This document shows positions 6,445 to 13,949 of a stretch of 13,949 bases of DNA, one piece after another. A model generated the notes under the pieces. That model saw only the letters and a list, made by a program, of their open reading frames with translations. It searched no databases and was not told the origin of the DNA. Position 1 is the stretch's first letter, and the number at the start of each line of letters is the position of its first letter. The translations under genes and the position numbers were made by a program. Origin of the DNA: Methylophaga sp. (GTDB taxonomy: Bacteria > Pseudomonadota > Gammaproteobacteria > Nitrosococcales > Methylophagaceae); assembly GCA_014762585.1 (NCBI GenBank), contig JABURN010000052.1, positions 1-13,949 of the forward strand, written 5' to 3'.

Positions 6445-7659
6445 ATGACCGAATTCCTAGATGCTAAAACCATTTTTGTACTCACAGGGATGTTCACCGG
6501 GCTCATCACCGTGGTGTTTTTTGCCATCCACCGAGGAGTCTATGCGGTAGTCAACGGCGTTTTATCATTCGCCTGGGCCTACGGCTTTTTTACTCTCTTC
6601 GCTTTGCTGTTACTGATGCGGGGGCTGTTGCATCCTCTCATCACTGTGGTACTGGCTGACACCGCACTGTGTCTTGCCGTGTTAATGATCGCAGATGGTG
6701 TCAGCAGGCTCAAAAACCAAGCGGTGCAGCGCGGTTTCTACCGCTGGTACCTCAGCTTCTGCCTGGTCGCTTTCATCTACTTTACCTTTCTTAATCCCAG
6801 CTTTTCTGCCCGGGTGATGGTCACCATCATCTGCACGGTGGGTATTTTCAGTTGGGTGCTGCTGATGCTTTGGCGTCAGCCCATAAGAACCTGGCGTCTG
6901 GGCGAGTGGATTTTCTCCATGTCACTGCTGGTGTCAGTGATTGCCGCAATATTGCGGGCACTGACAGCGCTTGTGGAGAGTGAAACAGCCATGGCAATGT
7001 CGATTCTGAGTTACCAGGGTACGCAGGCCAACTATCTGACCATCAACCTGCTGGCAACGGTGTTTATTGCTTTCGGCCTGATTGTGATGACCCAGGATAA
7101 TCTGCGGCGTGATCTGGAAAGGCTGGCCTCATACGATGCCTTGACCGGTGTGCTGACAAGGCGCGTTATTCTTGACCTGTTGGATAAGTCGATGGCCAAA
7201 GTGTCACGGACCGGTCAGCCCCTGGCGGTGATGATGATTGACCTGGATCATTTCAAACGTATTAATGACAACTTCGGTCATCGGGTTGGTGATAGAGTAC
7301 TCACCAAAGTCATTGACGCGGTGGAAAGTGTTCTGCGAAAAGACACCTACATCGGCCGTTATGGCGGCGAAGAATTTCTGATCGTGATGCCGGATACCAG
7401 TCTTGAGCAGCTACTGGAAGTCAGTGAACGGATCCGGCAGATGGCCGCCAAAACAGTGGTTCATTTTCAGCAGAGCACAATACAGTGCACCATCAGCATT
7501 GGTGCGCTGATTATTGATGCCACTAACATCGATAGCCTGACAGACCCGGTTACCCATGCAGATAAGGCTTTATATCAGGCCAAGCAGCAGGGAAGAAACC
7601 AGGTGGTTGTGGCAGGCACTTCGCCCGAATCGTCTTTGCTTAAAACAGAGTCGACATAA
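6445..7659 (+). CDS. Membrane-bound diguanylate cyclase (GGDEF domain)
   Basis: The 404-residue protein makes cyclic di-GMP from two GTP. The N-terminal half (about residues 9-216) is very hydrophobic with some six or seven predicted membrane helices and no recognised ligand-binding family; it presumably senses a membrane or redox signal. The C-terminal GGDEF domain (about 225-390) begins at SYDALTGVLTRR. It has the metal-binding segment MMIDLDHFKRIND and the signature GGEEF at 307-311, so it should be active. The inhibitory I-site, normally RxxD five residues before the signature, reads RKDT here (298-301); product feedback may therefore be weak. The start at 6445 is preferred over ATG at 6433 because GGAGG stands 5 bases ahead of it. 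The gene is divergent from the MotB-like gene and lies 96 bp ahead of a second c-di-GMP gene on the same strand. Confidence 0.92.
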   Translation: MTEFLDAKTIFVLTGMFTGLITVVFFAIHRGVYAVVNGVLSFAWAYGFFTLFALLLLMRGLLHPLITVVLADTALCLAVLMIADGVSRLKNQAVQRGFYRWYLSFCLVAFIYFTFLNPSFSARVMVTIICTVGIFSWVLLMLWRQPIRTWRLGEWIFSMSLLVSVIAAILRALTALVESETAMAMSILSYQGTQANYLTINLLATVFIAFGLIVMTQDNLRRDLERLASYDALTGVLTRRVILDLLDKSMAKVSRTGQPLAVMMIDLDHFKRINDNFGHRVGDRVLTKVIDAVESVLRKDTYIGRYGGEEFLIVMPDTSLEQLLEVSERIRQMAAKTVVHFQQSTIQCTISIGALIIDATNIDSLTDPVTHADKALYQAKQQGRNQVVVAGTSPESSLLKTEST

Positions 7660-7663
7660 AAGC

Positions 7664-7687
7664 CACGGCCGTGCATATAATGAGCAC
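7664..7687 (+). promoter_or_regulatory. Possible -10 box within inverted repeats, ahead of the GGDEF-EAL gene
   Basis: The 96-bp gap after the diguanylate cyclase gene contains the perfect palindrome CACGGCCGTG (7664-7673), then TATAAT at 7676-7681. The latter is framed by GTGC (7671-7674) and GCAC (7684-7687). No good -35 box lies at 17 bases. This may be a separate promoter with an operator for the downstream GGDEF-EAL/HDOD pair, or a chance arrangement. Confidence 0.3.
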
Positions 7688-7755
7688 TGGCTCAGGTTGG
7701 AGCTCGGCATGGCAAAATCAACGCACCCAGGCGTACAACATCCAATAGTCAGTTG

Positions 7756-10700
7756 ATGCAAGCAAATATCTCTACCAAACTCGCTTTTTACAGCATCCTG
7801 ACAGTATTGGCGGTCATGCTTTTTATCGCGGCGGCTTATGTCAATCACAGTCTGGTTCAGACGCATCGGGCTGAGTTACTCAACGAAACCCGAACCCATC
7901 TCAGCCGTTACCACAATCGCTTGTTCACCAATCTACAGAATCATATTCAGATTGTCAGAGGCTTGCCGGGCCTGTTCGCGATTAACCCCGAGTTAACGCA
8001 GAAGCAGTACGCCCGTGCGGTGGCACATCTGGTCAACAGCGAGTCGGAAATCCGTAATATTGCTGCCGCCCCGGATATGGTGATCCGCTACATGTACCCG
8101 GTGGAGGGCAATGAAGCCGCGATTGGCCTGGATTATCGTGAAGTAGCCGATCAGTTTGAAGCGGCAGATCGGGCCCGGCGCACCGGAAATCTCGTCCTGG
8201 CCGGACCGGTGAATCTGAAACAGGGCGGTGTTGGCCTGATTACCCGCATTCCGGTTTTTCTTCAGCGCGAAGACAGCGGCGAGGAATATTTCTGGGGACT
8301 GATTTCGGCGGTGATCGATATTCAGCGCTTTTTCGAAAAAAGTGGTCTGCTTGACGATGATATGCCGATCAACCTGGCGATTCGTGGCGCTGACAGTCTG
8401 GGCCGTCAGGGGGAGGTATTTTACGGTGACCCGAGTCTGTTTGCTGATGATAGCCTGATCCAGACACTGAAGTTGCCCGAGGGGGAGTGGCTGCTGGCTG
8501 CCGAGCCGGTTGGGGGATGGGCACAGTTACCGCCTGACTTCTGGCAGCAAAGAATTCTGATTTACGGTATTGCTTCGGCGCTGTTTTTACTACTGGCCCT
8601 GTTTATTCGCTTTATCTTCGCAGCCTATCTGGCGAACCTGAAATTCCGCAATCTGATCGAAAGCTCCCCGGTGCCGTACATGCTGCTTGATGAAAATAAG
8701 CAGGTCAGCTTTATCAACCAGGCCTTTACCGATACCTATGGCTACGATCTGGAAGAAATTCAGTCGATGAGCAGCTGGTGGCATATGACTACCCAGCCAC
8801 GCTATTACAGCCACGAATTCAAAAACTATCTGGTCAAGCGCCGTATTGAGTCTAACGCTGCAGACAAGCTCACAGAGCCGATGGAACTGGAACTGTTGTC
8901 CAAGAACCGTGAGCGTAAGGTCGCTTTGCTCAGTATTTCCATGTTGCAGGATACGCTTGAGCAGGAAATGCTACTGGTGGTCTATGACATCACGGTGCGC
9001 AAGGAAGCGGAAGAGCAGTTGCGATTTTCGTCGCGGGTGTTCAATCAGGCCCATGAAGGCATCATCATCACCGATATGAACGGCATTATTACCGATGTGA
9101 ACCCGGCGTTCTGTGAAATCACCGGTTACAGCCGTGAGGAAGTGATTGGCAAGGGGCCACATATACTCAACTCGGGCAGACATTCCCCCGACTTTTTCAG
9201 CCGGATGTGGGCTGCGATCACCGAGCATGGTTACTGGCAGGGTGAAGTCTGGAACCGGCGTAAAAACGGCGAACTCTATGCGGAGTTACTGACCATTTCT
9301 GCATTGACCGATGATGATGGTCAGAGCCGTCATTTTGTCGGCCTGTTTTCAGATATTACCCAGACCAAACAGCAGCAGGAAACGCTGGAACTGATGGCCC
9401 ATTACGACGTGCTGACCAAGCTGCCCAACCGTGTCCTGTTTGCTGATCGTTTTACCCAGGCTGTGGCGCACAGTAAGCGTACAGAAACCCTGCTGGCGGT
9501 CTGTTTCCTCGACTTGGACAATTTCAAACCGGTCAACGACACCTACGGCCATGAAGTCGGCGACCAGTTACTGATCGAAGTGGCTATGCGGCTGCGGGCC
9601 AATGTCAGGGATGAAGACACTATTTCCAGATTTGGCGGCGATGAGTTTGCCATTCTTTTCCGCGATATTGATTCGCAGGATGAATGTGAATTTCTGTTGC
9701 GACGGATTCATCAGTCGCTGTCTCAGCCATACAGCGTCAATGACTTGAGACTGGAAATCAGTGCTTCCAGTGGTGTGACTTTCTACCCCAATGATAATGC
9801 CGATCTGGATACCTTGTTACGTCACGCCGATCAGACTATGTATCAGGCCAAAATGTCAGGTCGTAATACCTACAAGCTGTTTAACCCGGCCCATAACCGC
9901 CAGACGATGGAAAAACAGCAGTGGCAGCAGCAGATCCGTCAGGCTTTGAATGATCAACAGTTCTGTTTGTTCTATCAGCCCAAACTGAATATGCGTAGCG
10001 GTGAAGTGTTTGGGATGGAGGCGCTGATTCGGTGGCAGGATCCGAAACGTGGCTTGCTGGCACCAGCCCACTTCCTGCCATTGATTACCGATACCGAAAT
10101 TGAAATTGAAATGGGACAATGGGTATTAAAAGAAGCTCTTTCCCAATTGGAAGTGTGGCATAGCCAGGGTTATAAGCTTGAAGTGAGTGTTAACATCGCA
10201 ACTTCGCATCTGCAGTCCAGCCACTTCATTGATGATGTTGAGATAGCATTGGCCCAGCATCCGGAACTGGATTCGCGTTATCTGCAACTGGAAGTTGTGG
10301 AGACCAGTGCGATTGGCGATATCGCTGCGATTTCCAAGGTCATCAAGCTGTGTCGTGATGTGCTGGGTGTGTCTGTGGCATTGGATGATTTTGGCACCGG
10401 TTATTCCTCTTTGACCCATTTGCGGCATCTCACGGCAAGCACCATCAAAATAGACCAGAGCTTTGTTCGCGATATGCTCGACGACCCGCAGGATTACACT
10501 ATCGTTGATGGTGTCAGCGGACTGGCAGAAGCTTTTAACCGTCAGGTTATCGCCGAAGGGGTAGAAACGGTTGAGCATGGTCTGATGTTGCTGATGATCG
10601 GCTGTGAACATGCTCAGGGCTATGGTATTGCCAAGCCGATGGCGGCAGATAAAGTGCCGGACTGGCTGACACATTATCAGGCGGAGCCGGAATGGATACA

Positions 10701-11136
10701 CTGTGCAGCCAGACCGTTGACGCCGAGGCAGCAGGCTTTATACCTGTTTGAGCTGACCTCTCAGCGCTGGTATCAGCAGTTTGTGGCCGCGATGAATCAC
10801 ACTGGTGACGCACATGAAAGCTGGCCGATAATCGATCAGCGAAAATGCCACTGCGGTAGCTGGATACAACGGGTCAAAAGCCAGGGACTGTTTGACGCCC
10901 TGTGGCTGGATCGTCTGGAACAGGCCCACTCAGCCTGGCATCAGGTCGCCATTAAAATCCGGGAGATGTGCCTGACCGGACAGGCTTCAAAAAGTCACGA
11001 TTACCTCGACGAGATGGTCAGTCGTTTTGAAGCGATGCAGACCCTGGTAAATAGTGCTCAGTCCCCTTTAAAACAGATTGTCGGCGGGCCGCATCAAGAG
11101 GATAATAACCATGAAAAAGACAGGGCCATAGACTAA
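7756..11136 (+). CDS. CHASE-PAS-PAS-GGDEF-EAL dual c-di-GMP enzyme with CZB-like tail
   Basis: In this 1126-residue sensor enzyme (numbered from the ATG at 7756) the domains are: membrane helix (9-29); periplasmic CHASE domain (about 60-240, with GLPGLFAINPE and a DYREVADQF segment); second helix (266-292); PAS (298-415); PAS (425-535, with GIIITDMNGIITDVNPAFCEITGY); GGDEF (545-707); EAL (718-973); and a C-terminal helical tail. GGDEF is canonical (627-631) with an intact RxxD I-site (RDED, 618-621). The EAL domain keeps its catalytic residues: Glu755 in EAL, Asn813, Glu846, Asp877-Asp878 in DDFGTGYSS, Lys898, Glu934 and Gln954, so phosphodiesterase activity is likely too. The tail resembles the CZB zinc-binding domain: Cys1031 in CHCGSW, His1058 and His1062 in HSAWH, but the expected first His is missing. 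A TTG at 7753 is an alternative start; no clear Shine-Dalgarno site is visible. The HDOD gene starts 3 bp after the stop. Confidence 0.93.
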   Translation: MQANISTKLAFYSILTVLAVMLFIAAAYVNHSLVQTHRAELLNETRTHLSRYHNRLFTNLQNHIQIVRGLPGLFAINPELTQKQYARAVAHLVNSESEIRNIAAAPDMVIRYMYPVEGNEAAIGLDYREVADQFEAADRARRTGNLVLAGPVNLKQGGVGLITRIPVFLQREDSGEEYFWGLISAVIDIQRFFEKSGLLDDDMPINLAIRGADSLGRQGEVFYGDPSLFADDSLIQTLKLPEGEWLLAAEPVGGWAQLPPDFWQQRILIYGIASALFLLLALFIRFIFAAYLANLKFRNLIESSPVPYMLLDENKQVSFINQAFTDTYGYDLEEIQSMSSWWHMTTQPRYYSHEFKNYLVKRRIESNAADKLTEPMELELLSKNRERKVALLSISMLQDTLEQEMLLVVYDITVRKEAEEQLRFSSRVFNQAHEGIIITDMNGIITDVNPAFCEITGYSREEVIGKGPHILNSGRHSPDFFSRMWAAITEHGYWQGEVWNRRKNGELYAELLTISALTDDDGQSRHFVGLFSDITQTKQQQETLELMAHYDVLTKLPNRVLFADRFTQAVAHSKRTETLLAVCFLDLDNFKPVNDTYGHEVGDQLLIEVAMRLRANVRDEDTISRFGGDEFAILFRDIDSQDECEFLLRRIHQSLSQPYSVNDLRLEISASSGVTFYPNDNADLDTLLRHADQTMYQAKMSGRNTYKLFNPAHNRQTMEKQQWQQQIRQALNDQQFCLFYQPKLNMRSGEVFGMEALIRWQDPKRGLLAPAHFLPLITDTEIEIEMGQWVLKEALSQLEVWHSQGYKLEVSVNIATSHLQSSHFIDDVEIALAQHPELDSRYLQLEVVETSAIGDIAAISKVIKLCRDVLGVSVALDDFGTGYSSLTHLRHLTASTIKIDQSFVRDMLDDPQDYTIVDGVSGLAEAFNRQVIAEGVETVEHGLMLLMIGCEHAQGYGIAKPMAADKVPDWLTHYQAEPEWIHCAARPLTPRQQALYLFELTSQRWYQQFVAAMNHTGDAHESWPIIDQRKCHCGSWIQRVKSQGLFDALWLDRLEQAHSAWHQVAIKIREMCLTGQASKSHDYLDEMVSRFEAMQTLVNSAQSPLKQIVGGPHQEDNNHEKDRAID

Positions 11137-11139
11137 GAC

Positions 11140-12003
11140 ATGCAAGCACTCGACAGCAAAGCCAGAGACATCATCGATAGCTTCCGTATTCCGCCTAAGC
11201 CGGCATTATTAATCTCTTTGCAGCAGGAACTGGCGAAAGAAGACCAGAACCCCCGTGCCTACGCAGAGCTTATCAGTCAGGATGTGGCACTGTCGGCGAT
11301 TGTGCTGAAAACGGTCAACTCACCCGTCTTCGGTCTCAAACGCGAATTGTCGGATATTCGTCAGGCTGTGGTGATGCTGGGGGCAGACCGGCTGATGCAT
11401 CTTGTTACTTATTTTGCTCTGCGCCAGTCCATCAGTGGCAAGGCATCGATCTCGCTGGAAAAATTCTGGGACAACACGATGGAAGTGGCGACAATGTCGC
11501 GCTTTGTGCTGGAACAGCTGGATGGCAAGGTCGATGTCGATGAAGATGCTTTGTATGCGCTGAGCCTGTTCCGGGATTGTGGCATCCCCCTGATGGCGAT
11601 GAAATACAGTGATTATCGTAATGTCCTGTATGAAGCCAATCATTCGCCCCATCACTGTTTTACCGAAGTAGAAGAAGGCCATTATCAAACCAACCATGCC
11701 ATCATCGGTTATTTTGTCGCTTCTTCCTGGCATTTACCTAAATCCTTGTGTGAACTGATTCTGCGCCATCATGACCCCAACTTCCTGATCGACAGCCTGA
11801 CCACGGAAGAAGAAAAGGATCTGTATGCACTGATGAAAATCGCTTCTGCTGCCGCGACCCGCTACAAATATGGCAAAACGGATAGTGAGTGGCCGATGAC
11901 GTCGGAAGCGGTGCTGACGCATCTGGGCATGAGTGATATCGACTTCGATGAAATGATGGCAGATTTGCTCGAAAGCTATCATGCCCAGTTTGGTGAGCTC
12001 TAG
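11140..12003 (+). CDS. HDOD-domain signalling protein
   Basis: The 287-residue protein is a stand-alone HDOD domain (about residues 16-210), a non-catalytic relative of HD phosphohydrolases found in bacterial signalling. It opens with the typical FRIPPKPALLISLQQEL segment, then QDVALSAIVLKTVNSPVFGL (48-67) and the helix around VVMLGADRLMHLV. The position of the catalytic HD pair reads RDCG (145-148), so metal-dependent hydrolysis is not expected. Histidines remain at NHAIIGYF (185-192) and RHHDP (209-213). The gene begins 3 bp after the stop of the GGDEF-EAL enzyme and has only a weak ribosome site, so translational coupling is likely. That pairing suggests the HDOD protein acts in the same c-di-GMP pathway, perhaps as a partner or effector. 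HDOD proteins are linked to motility and biofilm control in other gammaproteobacteria, but the mechanism cannot be read here. Confidence 0.9.
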   Translation: MQALDSKARDIIDSFRIPPKPALLISLQQELAKEDQNPRAYAELISQDVALSAIVLKTVNSPVFGLKRELSDIRQAVVMLGADRLMHLVTYFALRQSISGKASISLEKFWDNTMEVATMSRFVLEQLDGKVDVDEDALYALSLFRDCGIPLMAMKYSDYRNVLYEANHSPHHCFTEVEEGHYQTNHAIIGYFVASSWHLPKSLCELILRHHDPNFLIDSLTTEEEKDLYALMKIASAAATRYKYGKTDSEWPMTSEAVLTHLGMSDIDFDEMMADLLESYHAQFGEL

Positions 12004-12006
12004 CTT

Positions 12007-12032
12007 CAGGCTGTCGGAAACTCCCCAGCCTG
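12007..12032 (+). repeat. Weak inverted repeat after the HDOD gene
   Basis: CAGGCTG (12007-12013) pairs with CAGCCTG (12026-12032) around a 12-base loop, 4 bases past the HDOD stop codon. There is no T run, so it is at best a weak terminator or RNA-end hairpin. Its core matches the centre of the larger hairpin at 2257-2290. Confidence 0.35.
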
Positions 12033-12088
12033 CGGCATAGTCAATACAGGACAGAATTGATTGTTTGCGCATCAGAGCTGGAGGCCCA

Positions 12089-12634
12089 ATGAAAGCGCTT
12101 ATCCCCGTATTTTTTCTGATTCTGGCTGGTTGCAGCAATGTGCCGGTCGCCATTAAAGAAGCGCCACAGCCCGACTGGCAGCTGGCACAGATCAGTGGCA
12201 AAGCTGACAGCCATCAGGGCGAGCCGGTTCGCTGGGGTGGCCAGATTGTCAAAGTGGAAAATGATGAGCAGGGTTCGACCCTGCATGTGGTTCAGTTCCC
12301 ACTTAACAGCTATGCCAGGCCTGACGATGACAGTCGCAGTCAAGGGCGGTTTCTAGCCAGAACCACGGAGTTTATCGACCCTTATATCTACAAGTCCGGC
12401 ACTTTAATTACCATTGCCGGTAATATCGATTCACAAAAAACCATCAATATCGATAAGAAGTCGATGACGGTGCCGGTCATAAACATCCGTGAAATGTACC
12501 GCTGGCAGCCGCAGAATTATCGCCGTGACACCTACTGGTACGACCATCCCTATTACTACGATCGCTTCGGCTACGGTGTTAGCTATCCTTACTGGCGGTC
12601 GCACTGGTACTACCGCCACGGTTATTACTGGTAA
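12089..12634 (+). CDS. Slp-family outer-membrane lipoprotein
   Basis: The 181-residue lipoprotein has a short signal peptide ending in the lipobox LAGC with Cys15 as the acylated residue. Ser at +2 points to the outer membrane. The body matches the Slp (starvation-inducible lipoprotein) family: VRWGGQIVKVEN (47-58), a VVQFPL strand (67-72), ARPDDDSRSQGRF (76-88), FIDPYIYKSG (95-104) and a TIAGNI strand (108-113). The role of the family is not settled; it is associated with stationary phase and envelope stress. The last 33 residues (149-181) are very aromatic, with 12 Tyr, 4 Trp and 1 Phe, ending in Trp. The ATG at 12089 is used because GGAGG precedes it by 4 bases and it gives a clean signal peptide; a TTG at 12065 would add eight residues. 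It is separated from the HDOD gene by 85 bp and may be independently transcribed. Confidence 0.9.
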   Translation: MKALIPVFFLILAGCSNVPVAIKEAPQPDWQLAQISGKADSHQGEPVRWGGQIVKVENDEQGSTLHVVQFPLNSYARPDDDSRSQGRFLARTTEFIDPYIYKSGTLITIAGNIDSQKTINIDKKSMTVPVINIREMYRWQPQNYRRDTYWYDHPYYYDRFGYGVSYPYWRSHWYYRHGYYW

Positions 12635-12645
12635 CAGCAGTGATT

Positions 12646-12674
12646 GCCGGGTTCAGGTGCTCCCCGAACCCGGC
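12646..12674 (+). terminator. Hairpin terminator after the Slp-family gene
   Basis: A GC-rich 9-bp perfect stem pairs GCCGGGTTC (12646-12654) with GAACCCGGC (12666-12674), with an 11-base loop. It is followed on the plus strand by TTGTTA, a short U-rich tail. It lies between the lipoprotein stop at 12634 and the convergent biotin-enzyme stop at 12690. The minus-strand side has no T run, so it serves mainly the plus-strand gene but may also block minus-strand read-through. Confidence 0.75.
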
Positions 12675-12689
12675 TTGTTACCGTTCGTT

Positions 12690-13949
12690 TCAGGCAATTT
12701 CAATCAGGGTCTCACCGGGTGTCACACGGTCGCCTTTCTTAACATGAACGGCTTTAACCGTACCTGCGATATTGGCCATGAGTTCAGTTTCCATTTTCAT
12801 CGCTTCCATCACCAGCAGAGCCTGACCGGCTTCGACGCTGTCACCTTCCTGGACCAGTACCTCGACCACATTGCCCGGTAACGGCGCACTCGCATCGCCG
12901 GGATTGGCCGCTTTCTTACGACCTCCGCCACCTTCACTCACATATTCGTTGAGCGCTTCGAATGTGACTTCCTCTGGCATGCCGTCAATTGAAATGTAGA
13001 ATTTGCGTTTACCACCGCCGACATCGCCGACACCGGTGATGGCGATATCGTAACTCTCGCCGTGTACATCGACTTTGAATTCAGTAGCAATTGGCTCTTT
13101 ACTGTTACTGCCGGCATCAGTGACGGGCATTAAAGGTTCCGGCTTCAGTGTGCCGTCAGCGCGCTGCTGCAGGAACTCACGGCCCAGATCCGGGAACATC
13201 GCAAAGGTCAGTACATCTTCTTCGCTCTGGGCCAGATCTCCGATATCGGCGCGCAGTTTGCTGAGCTCCGGTTTCAGTGCGTCAGCAGGGCGGAATTCAA
13301 TAATTTCTTCATTACCGACCGCTTTCTTTTGCAGATCGCTGTTCACGGCAGCCGGTGGCTGACCATAACCACCCTGCAGGTAACGTTTCACTTCGTTGGT
13401 GATAGTTTTATAGCGTTCACCGGCCAGTACGTTATAAACGGCTTGAGTACCGACAATCTGTGATGTCGGTGTGACCAGTGGTGGGTAACCCAGATCCTCG
13501 CGCACCCGCGGAATTTCGGCAAACACATCGCGAATGCGGTCCAACGCATTCTGTTCCTTGAGCTGATTCGCCAGATTGGACATCATGCCGCCCGGTACCT
13601 GGTTGATTTGGACCGAGACATCCTCACGCGTGAATTCGCTCTCAAACTGATGGTATTTTTTGCGAACGTCGTTGAAATAGTCAGCAATTTCCGACAACAG
13701 AACCAGATCCAGTCCGGTGTCATAGTCGGTGTTCTTCAATGCAGCAACCTGAGATTCGGTGGCTGGGTGACTGGTGCCCCAGGCAAAGGAGGAGATCGCG
13801 GTGTCGATGCGGTCAGCACCGGCTTCAATCGCCTTGAGCTGGCATTGTGCGGCCAGGCCTGAGGTGGCGTGGCTGTGGATCACAAGCGGCAGATCCACTT
13901 CGGACTTGATGGCTTTCACCAGATCATAAGTCGGGTAGGGCGCGAGCAG
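12690..13949 (-). CDS. Biotin-dependent carboxyltransferase subunit, C-terminal part (PycB/OadA type), partial at window edge
   Basis: The reading frame stays open to the window end, so the 419 residues seen are the C-terminal part of a protein usually near 600 residues; about 180 N-terminal residues are missing. The visible part starts in the carboxyltransferase barrel, with the metal-binding HSHATSG motif about 24 residues in and DRIDTAISSFAWGTSHP after it. The conserved PYC/OADA domain follows (QVPGGMMSNLANQL, then TPTSQIVGTQAVYNV). A short linker (EGGGGRKKAANPGDASAP) leads to a biotinyl domain with VMEAMKMET, the biotinyl Lys (codon 12795-12797) being 35 residues from the end. The enzyme moves CO2 between biotin and pyruvate or oxaloacetate. 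It could be pyruvate carboxylase subunit B or the alpha subunit of Na+-pumping oxaloacetate decarboxylase. No oadB follows, because a convergent lipoprotein gene lies downstream, which slightly favours PycB with pycA upstream outside the window. Confidence 0.92.
   Translation of the reverse strand: MLAPYPTYDLVKAIKSEVDLPLVIHSHATSGLAAQCQLKAIEAGADRIDTAISSFAWGTSHPATESQVAALKNTDYDTGLDLVLLSEIADYFNDVRKKYHQFESEFTREDVSVQINQVPGGMMSNLANQLKEQNALDRIRDVFAEIPRVREDLGYPPLVTPTSQIVGTQAVYNVLAGERYKTITNEVKRYLQGGYGQPPAAVNSDLQKKAVGNEEIIEFRPADALKPELSKLRADIGDLAQSEEDVLTFAMFPDLGREFLQQRADGTLKPEPLMPVTDAGSNSKEPIATEFKVDVHGESYDIAITGVGDVGGGKRKFYISIDGMPEEVTFEALNEYVSEGGGGRKKAANPGDASAPLPGNVVEVLVQEGDSVEAGQALLVMEAMKMETELMANIAGTVKAVHVKKGDRVTPGETLIEIA

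Noticed and set aside
10126..10701. 191-codon minus-strand frame opposite the EAL domain
   Set aside because: Antisense shadow of a conserved EAL catalytic core.
11111..11131. Six-codon frame (MKKTGP) just before the HDOD gene
   Set aside because: It lies inside the 3' end of the GGDEF-EAL gene in another frame; it is too short to support without conservation data.
1..13949. Mobile element, prophage, CRISPR array or tRNA/rRNA genes
   Set aside because: No transposase, integrase, phage structural protein, regularly spaced repeats or tRNA-like cloverleaf was recognised on either strand.

Overview
The window looks like chromosomal DNA from a marine-type gammaproteobacterium: roughly 50% G+C, clear Shine-Dalgarno sites, multidomain c-di-GMP enzymes, an Slp-family lipoprotein and a PycB/OadA-type biotin enzyme. 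This placement rests on gene content only; the genus cannot be fixed from the sequence. I see no transposase, integrase, tRNA, rRNA, CRISPR array or prophage gene.

Left part (1-2298). Bases 1-126 hold no gene or terminator that I can support. A secreted WG-repeat protein (minus strand) and a probable lipoprotein alpha/beta hydrolase (plus strand) are transcribed divergently from a region of about 125 bp that holds two adjacent palindromes. The hydrolase ends at a 14-bp perfect hairpin shared with the convergent aldehyde dehydrogenase gene.

Middle part (2299-6290, minus strand). In order of transcription this is a lone MotB/PomB-like stator protein, then an acetolactate-synthase-like ThDP enzyme, then an NAD(P)-type aldehyde dehydrogenase. 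The last two are 11 bp apart and form an operon. Together they would suit decarboxylation or carboligation of a 2-oxo acid followed by oxidation of the aldehyde. No MotA gene accompanies the MotB-like gene.

Right part (6291-12640, plus strand). A membrane diguanylate cyclase (GGEEF) is followed by a CHASE-PAS-PAS-GGDEF-EAL protein of 1126 residues with a CZB-like zinc-binding tail. An HDOD protein starts 3 bp after it, and an Slp-family outer-membrane lipoprotein follows. This is a c-di-GMP signalling block, divergent from the stator-like gene.

Right edge (12690-13949, minus strand). This is the C-terminal 419 residues of a biotin-dependent carboxyltransferase subunit, PycB or OadA, cut by the window edge and separated from the lipoprotein gene by a hairpin terminator.

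No clearly new multi-gene system is visible. The most unusual points are the MotB-like gene without MotA, the degenerate CZB-like tail on a dual c-di-GMP enzyme coupled to HDOD, and the ThDP enzyme/aldehyde dehydrogenase pair of unknown substrate.
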